A stretch of 34,021 nucleotides of DNA from Ceratorhiza oryzae-sativae (lineage: Eukaryota > Basidiomycota > Agaricomycetes > Cantharellales > Ceratobasidiaceae). The stretch lies in NCBI GenBank assembly GCA_030998015.1, contig JARWMV010000155.1, positions 1-34,021 on the forward strand. The letters run 5' to 3'. Within the stretch, counting starts at the first letter, position 1, and the number at the start of each line of letters is the position of its first letter. Positions 8,453-16,802 of this stretch are shown in pieces. The position numbers and the translations under genes were made by a program. Below the pieces are notes generated by a model. The model was given only the letters and a program-made list of their open reading frames with translations. It was not told the DNA's origin and made no database searches.

Positions 8453-8545
8453 CCCTCCGCGCTCTTTGATCGCCCGCAGGGCGGCCTAAGCGCGGAGGGC
8501 TCAACTAATCGATGATTTGCGAAGGCAAATCATCGATTAGCGGGG
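8453..8545 (-). repeat. C element without F
   Basis: It has the CCCTCCGCGC hairpin and CTAATCGATGATTTGCGAAGG...ATCGATTAGCGGGG, but the F hairpin is absent, so it is an empty or differently built C. Confidence 0.8.
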
Positions 8546-8869
8546 TACATATAAATACAATGCTGGCTGAAGTAGTTGCACATACGTGATGTGCAACTAT
8601 TTCACATTTTTATTCCATGTTAAAAAGAAAAACCTCTTCTTTTAGAAATTTTCCATGGTTAAGGGGACTTCTTAGATCCAACGCTCTCTGATCGCGCCTT
8701 TAGGCGCGGCCAGATCATAGGCCGCCGCGTGACAAAACATGAATTTGCCTTAGAGTGAAGGAGGGGTTGAAAGTTTCATTTTTCAATTTTTATCCAAAAA
8801 TATAACCACTGCCTGGATCTTACTAGTCCCGTGTTGAGGGAAACAGAAAGGCATTTACTATTGATAACT
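8546..8869. other. cob 3' flanking spacer
   Basis: About 320 bases with no gene recognised. It holds a GTTGCACATACGTGATGTGCAAC palindrome near 8575 and a GCGCCTTTAGGCGC hairpin near 8695, with AT-rich sequence between. Confidence 0.6.
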
Positions 8870-9158
8870 TTAACCTTCTAAAGCAAGGTCCATTAGAGTG
8901 TTTTCGATTATACCAACAGCCGGAACAATAATTACAAACCAAGCAAAGTACAATGCTGTAGCTACTTGTCCTACTTCCACAAATGGTGAGTTTGGGTGTT
9001 GACTTCCAATCCACATTAGGATGAAGAAGTCAGCCACAAATACCCAGAAGAAGAATTTCATTATTGGTCTGAATTGGTTACCTCTAATTCTAGATGTGTC
9101 AACGATTGGCATTATTAATAGTATTAACAATGAAGCAAACATAGCTATAACTCCTAGC
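8870..9158 (-). CDS. cob: cytochrome b, last exon
   Basis: C-terminal end of cytochrome b of complex III, reading LGVIAMFASLLILLIMPIVD, then FRPIMKFFFWVFVADFFILM, a third helix (ALYFAWFVIIVPAVGI), and ENTLMDLALEG before TAA at 8870-8872. These are the last three membrane helices of the protein. I place the exon start at 9158, giving G plus CTAGGAGTT, so the intron ends in G and the residue before LGV would be completed by two bases from the preceding exon. The preceding exon is not found, so this junction is tentative by a base or two. Confidence 0.93.
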
Positions 9159-9184
9159 CGTATGAAGCTACTTTGTAACGGATT

Positions 9185-9553
9185 TTATTTAACGCCATTT
9201 TCGCTATTCAGCAGAGAATCTATGTAGCATTTTAAAGAAATATCTCGATATTCAATAGCCTGTTTAAGTGCTTGTAATGATTCAAATTCATTTGTAAAAC
9301 CAAACTGTCGAGATTTTATATTAAATTCACTAGGAAAGACACATTTCCAAGCTACGATACTCCCTTTTAATGGCCCTCGTCCAAAAACCGCCTGAATATT
9401 ATTTTCGCCTGATTTAGTATCATTTGCTCGGGATTTAAACCAAGATTGAATATTATCAAGCCAATATTCTTTACCCTTGACTTGGCTTAGCCAAGCTAGA
9501 CTCTTCCCTGCCCAGTCAACAGGGACCACAGGCGAGCCTGGCGAGGGCCCCAA
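9185..9553 (-). CDS. unrecognised ORF with an AP2-like C-terminal segment, in last cob intron
   Basis: It lies just upstream of the last cob exon and ends about 27 bases before it, so it sits at the 3' edge of the last intron. Near the middle it reads YWLDNIQSWFKSRAN. The second half (VAWKCVFPSEFNIKSRQFGF, then EFESLQALKQAIEYRD) resembles the strand-strand-strand-helix layout of AP2-type DNA-binding domains found in some HNH homing endonucleases. No HNH, GIY-YIG or LAGLIDADG motif is visible in it. The N-terminal end at 9553 is in GC-rich sequence and may not be the true start. It could be the C-terminus of an endonuclease whose catalytic part has been lost or lies beyond the repeats at 9618-10171. 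The family assignment is weak. Confidence 0.4.
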   Translation of the reverse strand: MGPSPGSPVVPVDWAGKSLAWLSQVKGKEYWLDNIQSWFKSRANDTKSGENNIQAVFGRGPLKGSIVAWKCVFPSEFNIKSRQFGFTNEFESLQALKQAIEYRDISLKCYIDSLLNSENGVK

Positions 9554-9617
9554 CGAACGTTAGTTGGTCTTACTAGACCAACTTATTCGAAGAGTGCTAG
9601 AAAACAGGTTTAAAGAC

Positions 9618-9789
9618 CCGCGCGCGTTAGTTGCTGGTGGGACTTGTCCCACCAACCAACGTGAGCAATCGCAACCGTTTGCGATTGCTAGTGCGCGGCA
9701 TAATATCGATATTTAGCCGCCGGCTGAAAATGACGAACGGTCGTCATTTTCTACGAGGGAATCTTTAGGATTCCCTCTAACGCCGGCGG
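9618..9789 (-). repeat. A element
   Basis: Standard 172-bp copy, directly joined to a B element as at 2680-3131. Confidence 0.9.
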
Positions 9790-10019
9790 GACCCGTGCAC
9801 GCCTGCGAACGCCTTGGCTCATATTGACCTTAAGGTCAATAATCAAGCCAAGTCGGCCCTGGCGTGCGCGCGGCGTCTGATTCCGAGGTACCCTGGAACT
9901 GAAAGTTCCAGGGTACCTCGCAATACCTCGCCGCGAACGCGGCCTCGATAACCAAACCCCTCGGGTCAACAGCATGTATTTATATATAAATACAATGCTG
10001 GTTGACCCTAAGCGGGGGT
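9790..10019 (+). repeat. B element
   Basis: Copy lacking the AAGCAAGCTTGG hairpin, ending AAGCGGGGGT. It is followed by a GAAGCATCA spacer that also follows the B copy at 16147. Confidence 0.85.
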
Positions 10020-10030
10020 TTGAAGCATCA

Positions 10031-10171
10031 CCCCGCTAATCGATACCCCTGCCAAGACGTGCGCTAAAGCGCAGTTCTCTAGGCAGGGTGTAGATTTGCC
10101 TTCGCAAATCATCGATTAGTGGAGCCCTCCGCGCTTAGGCCGCCCTGCGGGCGATCAAAGAGCGCGGAGGG
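10031..10171 (+). repeat. C element with nested F
   Basis: CCCCGCTAATCGAT, then F, then GTAGATTTGCC...ATCGATTAGTGG and the GCGCGGAGGG hairpin. It replaces the C-terminal tail of the intron's LAGLIDADG_2 gene. Confidence 0.85.
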
Positions 10172-10390
10172 TAGTTGGCATTGTGGATCCTAATAAGGAA
10201 TGTAAAATAGGTAATGATTTTTTTGGAATTCGTATTATGTAACCGTTACCGTCTTTGTTAATAGTGCATTTGAGATCCCATTTCTCATTCAGAGTTTTGG
10301 CTAAAAGTTCAACTTCTTCCTTTGTGAAACCTTGAGTATTTAATATTACTACATGGTAAGTTCTACAAAAAGAACCATCATCACAAATCC

Positions 10391-10516
10391 AGTAGACCCC
10401 CAACAAGGCAATGGCCTCCCAATGCGTCACAAACGTATTGGGGGGGGCCATTACCTTATTGGGGGGCGGATGCCCCTCAAACAATGCAGCGTAGCTGCAC
10501 ATGTTTGGGGGGCAGT
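10391..10516. repeat. E plus D composite in LAGLIDADG_2 gene
   Basis: GGCCTCCCAATGCGTCAC...CGTATTGGGGGGGGCC, then ATGCCCCTCAAACAATGC...TTTGGGGGGCAGTAGG. It sits inside LAGLIDADG motif 2. Confidence 0.75.
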
Positions 10517-10614
10517 AGGCTAATCCTAGTGGCGTTAATAATTCTGCAATAATTAATGGAACTATTTTTTTACCATCAAGGTAAAATAGATTGTAAAGCT
10601 CATTAAAACAAGGT

Positions 10615-10786
10615 CCGCGCGCGTTAGTTGCTGGTGGGACTTGTCCCACCAACCAACGTGAGCAATCGCAACCGTTTGCGATTGCTAGTGCGCGGCATAA
10701 TATCGATATTTAGCCGCCGGCTGAAAATGACGAACGGTCGTCATTTTCTACGAGGGAATCTTTAGGATTCCCTCTAACGCCGGCGG
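10615..10786 (-). repeat. A element in LAGLIDADG_2 gene
   Basis: Standard 172-bp copy between RFKT and PCFN. Joining the flanks leaves a two-base remainder, so precise removal would not restore the frame. Confidence 0.9.
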
Positions 10787-11004
10787 GAGTTTTGAATCTT
10801 ATACTATAATGTATTTTCCCTGTTTTATTGTTTGATAGAGGATTATGTGTCTGTATCATTGGAACTTGAGAACAATATTCTTGAAATATAGAATAAAGGT
10901 GGAACAAATATTCTTTGTGAATAACTCCTTGTTCAAACCGTAATCGTGCATTGACACCACCTTTTTGTTTCTCAATATTAAGATCGCCTAGAATAAGCCC
11001 AACG

Positions 11005-11102
11005 GCCTCCCAATGCGTTACCAAGCCCTACGGGCCAGCGTATTGGGAGTGCCATTACCCCCCCAAACAATGCAGCATAGCTGCATCAGTTTGGGGGGTC
11101 AA
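11005..11102. repeat. E plus D composite
   Basis: GGCCTCCCAATGCGTTACC...GCGTATTGGGAGTGCCATT, then CCCCCCAAACAATGCAGC...GTTTGGGGGGTC. It lies just before LAGLIDADG motif 1. Confidence 0.75.
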
Positions 11103-11384
11103 CGGCAATTTCTGTTAGTTTTTGAGAAAGAGTAAATTGTTCTTTTTCCTTATTAGTTAAGCGGTGGCGTTTATCATCAGCGGGGTTAATGGGAACTGCA
11201 GAACTAAATAATAGTCCACTAAAGATAGCCATTTCAAATCCAATTGACTGAATACAATCCATATAGAATAAAAATGCCGTGGCACAAAGTAGAATTAAAA
11301 AAAGAAATATTCGAAGAGAAGATATTAAATAAAACATTGTTAAAATAAATACATATTATAAGACTAACATATTAAAGGTATATC

Positions 11385-11770
11385 ATACCGTCGCGTTGGG
11401 ACCGCCCGAATGGTTTCGGTCCAGCAAGATTTTATAAATCTTGCATGGAAGGATTCCATAGGAATCCTTGTGCCCGTAGACCCCCAATGATGCAATTAGG
11501 GGCCACTTAAAATAGCAAAGCTATTTTAGAGGCCCCGTAATTGCTTCATTTGGGGGGTGGATGCCCCCCAAACAATGCAGCGTAGCTGCACATGTTTGGG
11601 GGGCACTAGGGCCCAAAACCACCCCCAAACAATGCAGCGTAGCTGCACATGTTTGGGGGTGTTTTTGGAAATCGCATTTCGGGCGTCCCCAGCGCGGCCG
11701 GCGCGGCCGAGAGTGCATGATTTGGTGTCCCATTGATGGGACGCCAAATCTACATGCATTCTCGAGTGTC
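11385..11770. repeat. large nested palindrome cluster (H with inserted D and other hairpins)
   Basis: The outer arms CGCGTTGGGACCGCCCGAA and TTTCGGGCGTCCCCAGCGCG embrace AAGATTTTATAAATCTT, GGATTCCATAGGAATCC, a GGGGCC...GGCCCC hairpin with AAAATAGCAAAGCTATTTT and two D hairpins, followed by TTTGGTGTCCCATTGATGGG. A less loaded version of the H hairpin is at 16497-16642. Confidence 0.7.
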
Positions 11771-11783
11771 AGAGAGTGATCTC

Positions 11784-11955
11784 CCGCCGGCGTTAGAGGG
11801 AATCTGAAAGATTCCCTCGTAGAAAATGACGACCACTCGTCATTTTCAGCCGGCGGCTAAATATCGATATTATTCCGCGCACTAGCAATCGCAAACGGTT
11901 GCGATTGCTTACGTTGGTTGGTGGGACAAGTCCCACCAGCAACTAACGCGCGCGG
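11784..11955 (+). repeat. A element, slightly diverged
   Basis: 172 bp with several substitutions (GACCACTCGTC for GACCGTTCGTC, ATTCCGCG for ATGCCGCG), so an older copy than most. Confidence 0.9.
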
Positions 11956-12024
11956 CACATCCTCTACCCCCCCCAACATGCTGTAAGTCATTGGGGGGGG
12001 GCCCAGTGGAAATGGGTTGCTGCC

Positions 12025-12065
12025 CACCAAACAATGCAGCGTAGCTGCACATGTTTGGGGGTCAG
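12025..12065. repeat. D hairpin
   Basis: CCACCAAACAATGCAGCG...GTTTGGGGGTC, preceded by a CCCCCCCCAAC/ATTGGGGGGGG hairpin near 11967-12002. Confidence 0.7.
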
Positions 12066-12299
12066 TAGAAACGCCTACTTTAGTCGGAGTCCACAGCGCA
12101 AAAACAACCGTGCCGTCAAAATGGGGTAGTTAGTGGAGTATGGTAAAATAGGTAAATAGATAAAATTACTTACCTTCTCTTTTATTCTTTTTAGGGTGAA
12201 TATTTGATTTAAATTAAAAAGCTTAACAAAGACGGTTTATAAAACATAGATTAAGCGTTAAATAAAATTTTAGGCTGGAATTAATTTATAGGAAGTATT

Positions 12300-12520
12300 A
12301 ATTAAAATTAAACTTTTTTAGGTCCGAATTTCCTCCATTAAGTATAACTTCTTATGGTGTTTCACCAAAATGACTAATAATTTTACCCGAAGAACAATTC
12401 CGTAACGATGGATACATTTCAATTGTCCATCGTGAGAATCCCTAAACCAAGACTCAACATCTCGCCCAATTTCAAGCTCATAAATGTTTATTGAAGTCGT
12501 TTGTTAGGATAACTCCGCTC
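12300..12520 (-). other. possible HE C-terminal fragment
   Basis: The readable frame includes YELEIGRDVESWFRDSHDGQ and KCIHRYGIVLR. It is probably the tail of the intron 8 endonuclease or of another intron ORF. I do not recognise the family. Confidence 0.3.
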
Positions 12521-12776
12521 CCTGGATCTCTAGAGATCCAGGAGGCGGATAATGCCCCCGCTCTATCGGCTAAAATCTTAGGTGTAACCCAAGATTTCAG
12601 CCGCCCTGCCTAGAGAACTGCGCTTTAGCGCACGTCTTGGCAGGGGTATCGATTAGCGGGGTACTGCTAAGCCCCCCATTTACAGTCACCAAGAATAAAC
12701 CCTATAATGCCCCCGCTCTATCGGCTAAAATCTTAGGTGTAACCCAAGATTTCAGCCGCTAAAGCGGAGGGTCAAC
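12521..12776. repeat. hairpin cluster: CCTGGATCTCTAG hairpin, G elements, partial C/F
   Basis: Two G hairpins (CGGCTAAAATCTTAGGTG.../...CAAGATTTCAGCCG) sit near 12553-12600 and 12709-12765, separated by F plus GATTAGCGGGG. The first G carries F after CAGCCG. The second continues CTAAAGCGGAGGG without it. Confidence 0.65.
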
Positions 12777-12873
12777 GACCCGTGGGCATTGTTAACGAGG
12801 CCGCGTTCGCGGCGAGCCGCGCGCACGCCAGGGCCGCCTTGGCAAGCCAAGGCGTTCGCAGGCGTGCACGGGT
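12777..12873 (-). repeat. short B element
   Basis: Lacks the GTACC and AT-rich hairpins. It keeps GGCCGCGTTCGCGGC and CGCCTTGGCAAGCCAAGGCG. Paired with a G hairpin, as at 18644 and 22990. Confidence 0.8.
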
Positions 12874-13122
12874 AATAAAAAATATAGATGGGGTAGTCAA
12901 ATTATCAGTGTAAGTGGGAAGTTTTACATTAGTTAAATTAAGACTCATTAAATTTAATTGTTCCGATAAAGATAGTTTTCTATTTACTCCATCTGCTGAA
13001 AGGTCATAAACAATGTGTGTAGCAAGAGCCAGTGAAAAAGGATCTAATTTTAAATTATTAGATGTTAAACGTCGTATGTCTGACAATTTTTGAAAAGCAA
13101 TAAATTTTTCTCCATAAATATT

Positions 13123-13332
13123 ACCCGTGCACGCCTGCGAACGCCTTGGCTTGCCAAGGCGGCCCTGGCGTGCGCGCGGCTCGCCGCGAACGCGGCCTCG
13201 TTAACAATGCCCACGGGTCGTTGACCCTCCGCTTTATTACCCCTGCCAAGACGTGCGCTAAAGCGCAGTTCTCTAGGCAGGGCGGCTGAAATCTTGGGTT
13301 ACACCTAAGATTTTAGCCGATAGAGCGGGGGC
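13123..13332 (+). repeat. short B plus G/F composite
   Basis: Inverse copy of the composite at 18530-18740: short B, then GACCCTCCGCT, F (CCCCTGCCAAGACGTGCG...) and the G hairpin, ending ATAGAGCGGGGGC. It abuts an A element. Confidence 0.75.
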
Positions 13333-13546
13333 CCGCGCGCGTTAGTTGCTGGTGGGACTTGTCCCACCAACCAACGTGAGCAATCGCAACCGTTTGCGAT
13401 TGCTAGTGCGCGGCATAATATCGATATTTAGCCGCCGGCTGAAAATGACGAACGGTCGTCATTTTCTACGAGGGAATCTTTATGTGAGGTAGCCTGGACT
13501 CATGGTCAAGGCTACCTCAACTGAGGATTCCCTCTAACGCCGGCGG
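13333..13546 (-). repeat. A element with extra hairpin (subtype 2)
   Basis: 214 bp. The extra hairpin is GTGAGGTAGCCTGGACTCA...CAAGGCTACCTC, shared with the copies at 20120 and 26817 and distinct from the subtype at 2680 and 4233. Confidence 0.88.
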
Positions 13547-13675
13547 GCATAAAGTTATTACCTCTAATTCTACAAGAAATATGTCCTTCAGCTTGGAAAA
13601 ATCCATTTGCTACTAAACGAAACTCTTCCGGATTAAAATTAGGAGGTAATTTGAAATTCGCAGGAACTCCTTCTC

Positions 13676-13722
13676 CCGCCGGCGTTAGAGGGAATCTGAA
13701 AGATTCCCTCTAACGCGCGCGG
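13676..13722 (+). repeat. mini A element with palindromic flanks
   Basis: 47 bp. It keeps only the two termini and the AGGGAATC/GATTCCCT hairpin. Host flanks CCTTCTC and GAGAAGG are inverted repeats. It looks like an internal deletion of A that still has both ends. Confidence 0.85.
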
Positions 13723-13890
13723 GAGAAGGCGGTTCGTTTTTACATCGGTTTAATTGCTCACGTGCAGAAGAGATAGACAAATTGTTTTTATCGGTTGAAT
13801 TGAAATTGGAAAATTCAGAATTTTGAGCATAGATTAAAATAAGAAATACTATTTCCGTAAAATCTTCCAGCCTTTATTGACTATATCTTA

Positions 13891-14764
13891 TCTAAAAATT
13901 GAACCAGCAATTCTCAAATTTGGGCAATTGCTGTGCACTAACCAGTCCGTAAGATTGAACCAGGAAAATTTTGTAATCTAGAGTTTTACGTATAGTCTAT
14001 GAAGTTTTTTGACCGAGCAAAGCACGAGGCGCCTGATTCCGAGCTCGCAATACCTCGGTAATGAAAAACTTGCTGGTTATCTTAAACAAGTTTTAAGATT
14101 TTTACTGTGAAATACAGTACTTAAACTACAAGACTTCCAAGCATACAGTAAAATTTATACAAACCACTAGAAGATTTAATTTGTTAGGGATAGATCGTAA
14201 AATTGCATAGTAAGGTAAAAGATCACATTTATAATATAACCCCAAATTGGGGGTGTAGATTTGCCTGCGCAAATCACCCCCAATTTAGGAGTCCTCAGCG
14301 CTTAGGCCGCGCCTAAAGGCGCGATCAGAGAGTTGGAAATTATATATTATCCATTTTTGTTAATAAAATGGCTGGACTATTTCTTCATCCTCAATTTACA
14401 ATTCCCCGCTAATCGATACCCCTGCCAAGACGTGCGCTAAAGCGCAGTTCTCTAGGCAGGGTGTAGATTTGCCTTCGCAAATCATCGATTAGTGGAGCCC
14501 TCCGCGCTTAGGCCGCCCTGCGGGCGATCAAAGAGCGCGGAGGGAAGGAGCTTTACGTATAGTCTCTTAGGGTACTACTATTAAACTGTAACAACAATTT
14601 TGCATTTATTATTGTATGTAAGTATAACTTTGTTCCCTGTTGATTATCCATTGTTACATTGTTAAGTTTTTATTTAGAATTAAATATTAACATCTTTAGG
14701 ATTTTCCAACAAATAGTAAAGTTAATTTTTCATAAGATTACTCTTAAGCGTGGCATCTTTACTT
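13891..14764 (-). other. cob intron 8, 5' part (no gene)
   Basis: Intron 8 starts at 14764 just after EWY. This part holds no readable gene. Group I core-like motifs are present. The string TTTACGTATAGTCT occurs twice on the + strand (13984-13997 and 14552-14565). CGGACTGG and AAGATATAGTC lie near 13950 and 13890 on the - strand. Repeats here are a C element (14404-14544), a CCCCAAATTGGGG-type hairpin (14241-14288) with GCGCTTAGGCCGCGCC after it, and a CGAGCTCG fragment near 14038. Confidence 0.5.
14404..14544 (+). repeat. C element with nested F
   Basis: CCCCGCTAATCGAT, then the 45-bp F, then GTAGATTTGCC. Compare with 17765-17860, where the same junction reads AATCGATGTAGATTTGCC with no F. 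Confidence 0.88.
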
Positions 14765-14828
14765 ACCACTCAGGAACAATTGAGGCTGGAGTAGACATTG
14801 GATTTGCTGGGATATAATTGTCCGAGTG
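14765..14828 (-). CDS. cob: cytochrome b exon 8
   Basis: It encodes HSDNYIPANPMSTPASIVPEW plus the first base of Y. PEW belongs to the PEWY motif at the quinol-oxidation site of cytochrome b, so the exon covers a functional region. The preceding intron ends in G (14829) and this exon ends in T (14765). The 64 bases leave the frame one base into the next codon, coding nucleotide 820 by my count. The exon that should complete PEWY and continue was not found. Confidence 0.93.
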
Positions 14829-14923
14829 CATTTTAATAAATACTTCTTCTAAAAAATGGTTTTGATTCGATTCGTGTTCTGCGAGGCCCCAGTCCAGGGG
14901 AATTAATAAATTTTAGTGATAGT

Positions 14924-15095
14924 CCGCGCGCGTTAGTTGCTGGTGGGACTTGTCCCACCAACCAACGTGAGCAATCGCAACCGTTTGCGATTGCTAGTGC
15001 GCGGCATAATATCGATATTTAGCCGCCGGCTGAAAATGACGAACGGTCGTCATTTTCTACGAGGGAATCTTTAGGATTCCCTCTAACGCCGGCGG
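14924..15095 (-). repeat. A element
   Basis: Standard 172-bp copy after the NUMOD1-like segment of the intron 7 HE gene. Confidence 0.9.
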
Positions 15096-15320
15096 AACTT
15101 TTTTCCTTGGGGTTAAATAAAGGGGCACCACTATTAATGAATTTGTAAATTGTCACATCGGATAGACCAAAAAAAGCACATAGCTCAGATTTACTTGAAA
15201 AATATAGAGGTTTCATAGAATCTGTTTGTGAACTCAAAGCAAGTGTTTCTTTACTTTCAAAATATGGTGTTAACATGAAAAATTTAGCACTTGTAACCCA
15301 TTGTTTATTAGATATAACTC

Positions 15321-15492
15321 CCGCGCGCGTTAGTTGCTGGTGGGACTTGTCCCACCAACCAACGTGAGCAATCGCAACCGTTTGCGATTGCTAGTGCGCG
15401 GCATAATATCGATATTTAGCCGCCGGCTGAAAATGACGAACGGTCGTCATTTTCTACGAGGGAATCTTTAGGATTCCCTCTAACGCCGGCGG
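15321..15492 (-). repeat. A element
   Basis: Standard copy between FSDQG and VISNKQW. Exact removal leaves the frame shifted. Confidence 0.9.
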
Positions 15493-15564
15493 GCACCTTG
15501 ATCTGAAAATTCATATAAAGGAGGTAGACTTAATATATCGATATTAGAGGCAGTAGACCCCCAA

Positions 15565-15640
15565 TGATTGCAATGGCCCTAGTGCCATTACCCCCCCAAA
15601 CAATGCAGCATAGCTGCATCAGTTTGGGGGGTCAACTGGG
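15565..15640. repeat. E remnant plus D hairpin
   Basis: CAATGGCCCTAGTGCCATT followed by CCCCCCAAACAATGCAGC...GTTTGGGGGGTC. Confidence 0.7.
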
Positions 15641-15840
15641 GAAAATGTCCGACCCCGATTCATTCCGGATATTAGTTCTAATAAAAAGTTTTTACCCATG
15701 GTTGTTAAGTGTAGACCTCTAACTAGAACTTCAACCCCTTTTCTCCAATCTTGAAAGTCTAACTCTTTTATACTTAAAAATTTCAAGTCACTAAGAAAGG
15801 GTATAAAGAAGTGATAAATGAAATAAACAAAATAAAAAAG

Positions 15841-15891
15841 TGGTTGATAAAGAGGGGTGGTTGATAAAGAGGGGTGGTTGATAAAGAGGGG
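15841..15891 (+). repeat. three exact 17-bp tandem repeats
   Basis: TGGTTGATAAAGAGGGG occurs three times end to end. It lies next to the 3' edge of the nested intron in intron 7. Confidence 0.95.
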
Positions 15892-15917
15892 TTAAAAGAG
15901 ATAAAATTTTGAAACTT

Positions 15918-16089
15918 CCGCGCGCGTTAGTTGCTGGTGGGACTTGTCCCACCAACCAACGTGAGCAATCGCAACCGTTTGCGATTGCTAGTGCGCGGCA
16001 TAATATCGATATTTAGCCGCCGGCTGAAAATGACGAACGGTCGTCATTTTCTACGAGGGAATCTTTAGGATTCCCTCTAACGCCGGCGG
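15918..16089 (-). repeat. A element
   Basis: Standard copy in the 3' part of the nested intron, not in a recognised gene. Confidence 0.9.
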
Positions 16090-16146
16090 AGTACCTTTCC
16101 ATTGTTCAATGTCCAAGTATTAAAATATTAAAGACCTATCTTATGA

Positions 16147-16375
16147 ACCCGTGCACGCCTGCGAACGCCTTGGCTCATATTGACCTTAAGGTCAATAATC
16201 AAGCCAAGTCGGCCCTGGCGTGCGCGCGGCGTCTGATTCCGAGGTACCCTGGAACTTAAAGTTCCAGGGTACCTCGCAATACCTCGCCGCGAACGCGGCC
16301 TCGGTAACCAAACCCCTCGGGTCAACAGCATGTATTTATATATAAATACAATGCTGGTTGACCCTAAGCGGGGGT
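16147..16375 (+). repeat. B element
   Basis: Copy like 9790-10019, with the same trailing GAAGCATCA and then CCCCGCTAATCGAT, so the B-to-C arrangement moved or was copied together. Confidence 0.85.
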
Positions 16376-16386
16376 TTGAAGCATCA

Positions 16387-16430
16387 CCCCGCTAATCGAT
16401 ACCCCTGCCAAGACGTCTTGGCAGGGGTAG
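16387..16430. repeat. truncated C/F
   Basis: CCCCGCTAATCGAT, then a shortened F hairpin reduced to CCCCTGCCAAGACGTCTTGG. It ends the nested LAGLIDADG_2 gene. Confidence 0.75.
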
Positions 16431-16496
16431 GATTGTAAAATAGGTAATGATCTTCGTGGGATTACTATTCTAGCACCTCCATTATTTGTTTTATTC

Positions 16497-16642
16497 ACTC
16501 GAGAATGCATGTAGATTTGGCGTCCCATCAATGGGACACCAAATCATGCACTCTCGGCCGCGCCGGCCGCGCTGGGGACGCCCGAAATGCGATTTCCAAG
16601 CCCTACGGGCATCCATTCGGGCGGTCCCAGCGCGACGGTATG
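16497..16642. repeat. H hairpin cluster
   Basis: CTCGAGAATGCATGTAGATT...AATCATGCACTCTCGG encloses GGCGTCCCATCAATGGGACACC. Then GCTGGGGACGCCCGAAATGC...CATTCGGGCGGTCCCAGC. It is a simpler relative of the cluster at 11385. Confidence 0.75.
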
Positions 16643-16802
16643 TAGCATTCTAAATTCCATTTGCAATTTAGAGTATTCGCTAATAAGTTAACTTCTTCTA
16701 AAGTAAAACATTCTGTACAAAGAATAACCCTTTGGTCTGATTTATTGAAACTACCGTCATCACACAACCAAAAAGCTAAAGAATGAACTGTCAGTAACTC
16801 AT

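Larger units (their letters stand above)
10172..11337 (-). pseudogene. LAGLIDADG_2 homing endonuclease, broken, last cob intron
   Basis: Hydrophobic leader (LRIFLFLILLCATAFLFYMD), then NPADDKRHRLTNKEKEQFTL. After a D/E insert comes GLILGDLNIEKQ (motif 1), RLRFEQGVIHKEYLFHLYSI and IHYSIRFKT. After an A element comes PCFNELYNLFYLDGKKIVP, then LLTPLGLAY, and after another D/E insert WICDDGSF (motif 2) and LNTQGFTKEEVELLAKTLN. It stops at LPILHSLLGSTMPT, where a C element begins. The order is that of the LAGLIDADG_2 family, which cuts intronless alleles to spread the intron. Four insertions and the lost tail make it non-functional as read. Exact removal of the A element here leaves the frame shifted. 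Confidence 0.8.
9159..12300 (-). other. last cob intron (5' boundary not located)
   Basis: It lies between the last cob exon and the unlocated exon that should follow EWY. It carries a broken LAGLIDADG_2 gene (11337-10172) and the ORF at 9553-9185. Its 5' part near 12150-12060 (CCATACTCCACTAACTACCC) resembles the 5' part of the nested intron in intron 7 (CCATACTCCTCTGACTTACC near 18072), so the 5' splice site probably lies near or above 12.2 kb. The end given is approximate. Confidence 0.5.
12774..13890 (-). pseudogene. LAGLIDADG-type intron protein (FQAEG family), broken, cob intron 8
   Basis: From about 13860 downward: VFLILIYAQNSEFSNF and SSAREQLNRCKNEP. After a mini A element come NFNPEEFRLVANGFFQAEGH (motif) and ISCRIRGNNF. 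After an A element, a G hairpin and a short B come IYGEKFIAFQKLSDIRRL, LDPFSLALATHIVYDLSADG and KLSLSEQLNLMSLNLTNV. The same order (FQAEG, FQILEKLQHL, LSLKEKLN) appears in the intron 6 protein, so the two belong to one family. About 60 residues expected between GNNF and IYGEKF are missing. Broken as read. Confidence 0.65.
14896..15830 (-). pseudogene. 3' half of split LAGLIDADG/NUMOD1 endonuclease, cob intron 7
   Basis: It reads YHFFIPFLSDLKFLSIKELD, FQDWRKGVEVLVRG and ELISGMNRGRTFSP, which is the C-terminal part of a LAGLIDADG_1 second domain (compare the intact intron 1 protein, YILPFFKSL...IDFQYW). Then come LPPLYEFSDQG, VISNKQWVTSAKFF and a NUMOD1-like DNA-binding segment, PLYFSSKSELCAFFGLSDVT and YKFINSGAPLF. 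A D/E insert (15565-15640) and A elements (15321, 14924) interrupt it. Its N-terminal half is about 2.3 kb upstream at 19192-18170, so the two make one gene split by a nested intron. The exact 3' junction is unresolved, within about 20 bases of 15830. Confidence 0.75.

Noticed and set aside
12061..12200. TTACCTATTTTACCATAC as a diverged LLPFYAIL exon
   Set aside because: It gives LPILPYS in the open frame and lies in sequence matching the 5' part of another group I intron.
14340..14395. PFY-like codons (CAGCCATTTTAT) after exon 8 as the missing cob exon
   Set aside because: A stop follows at once in that frame and neither side matches cytochrome b.
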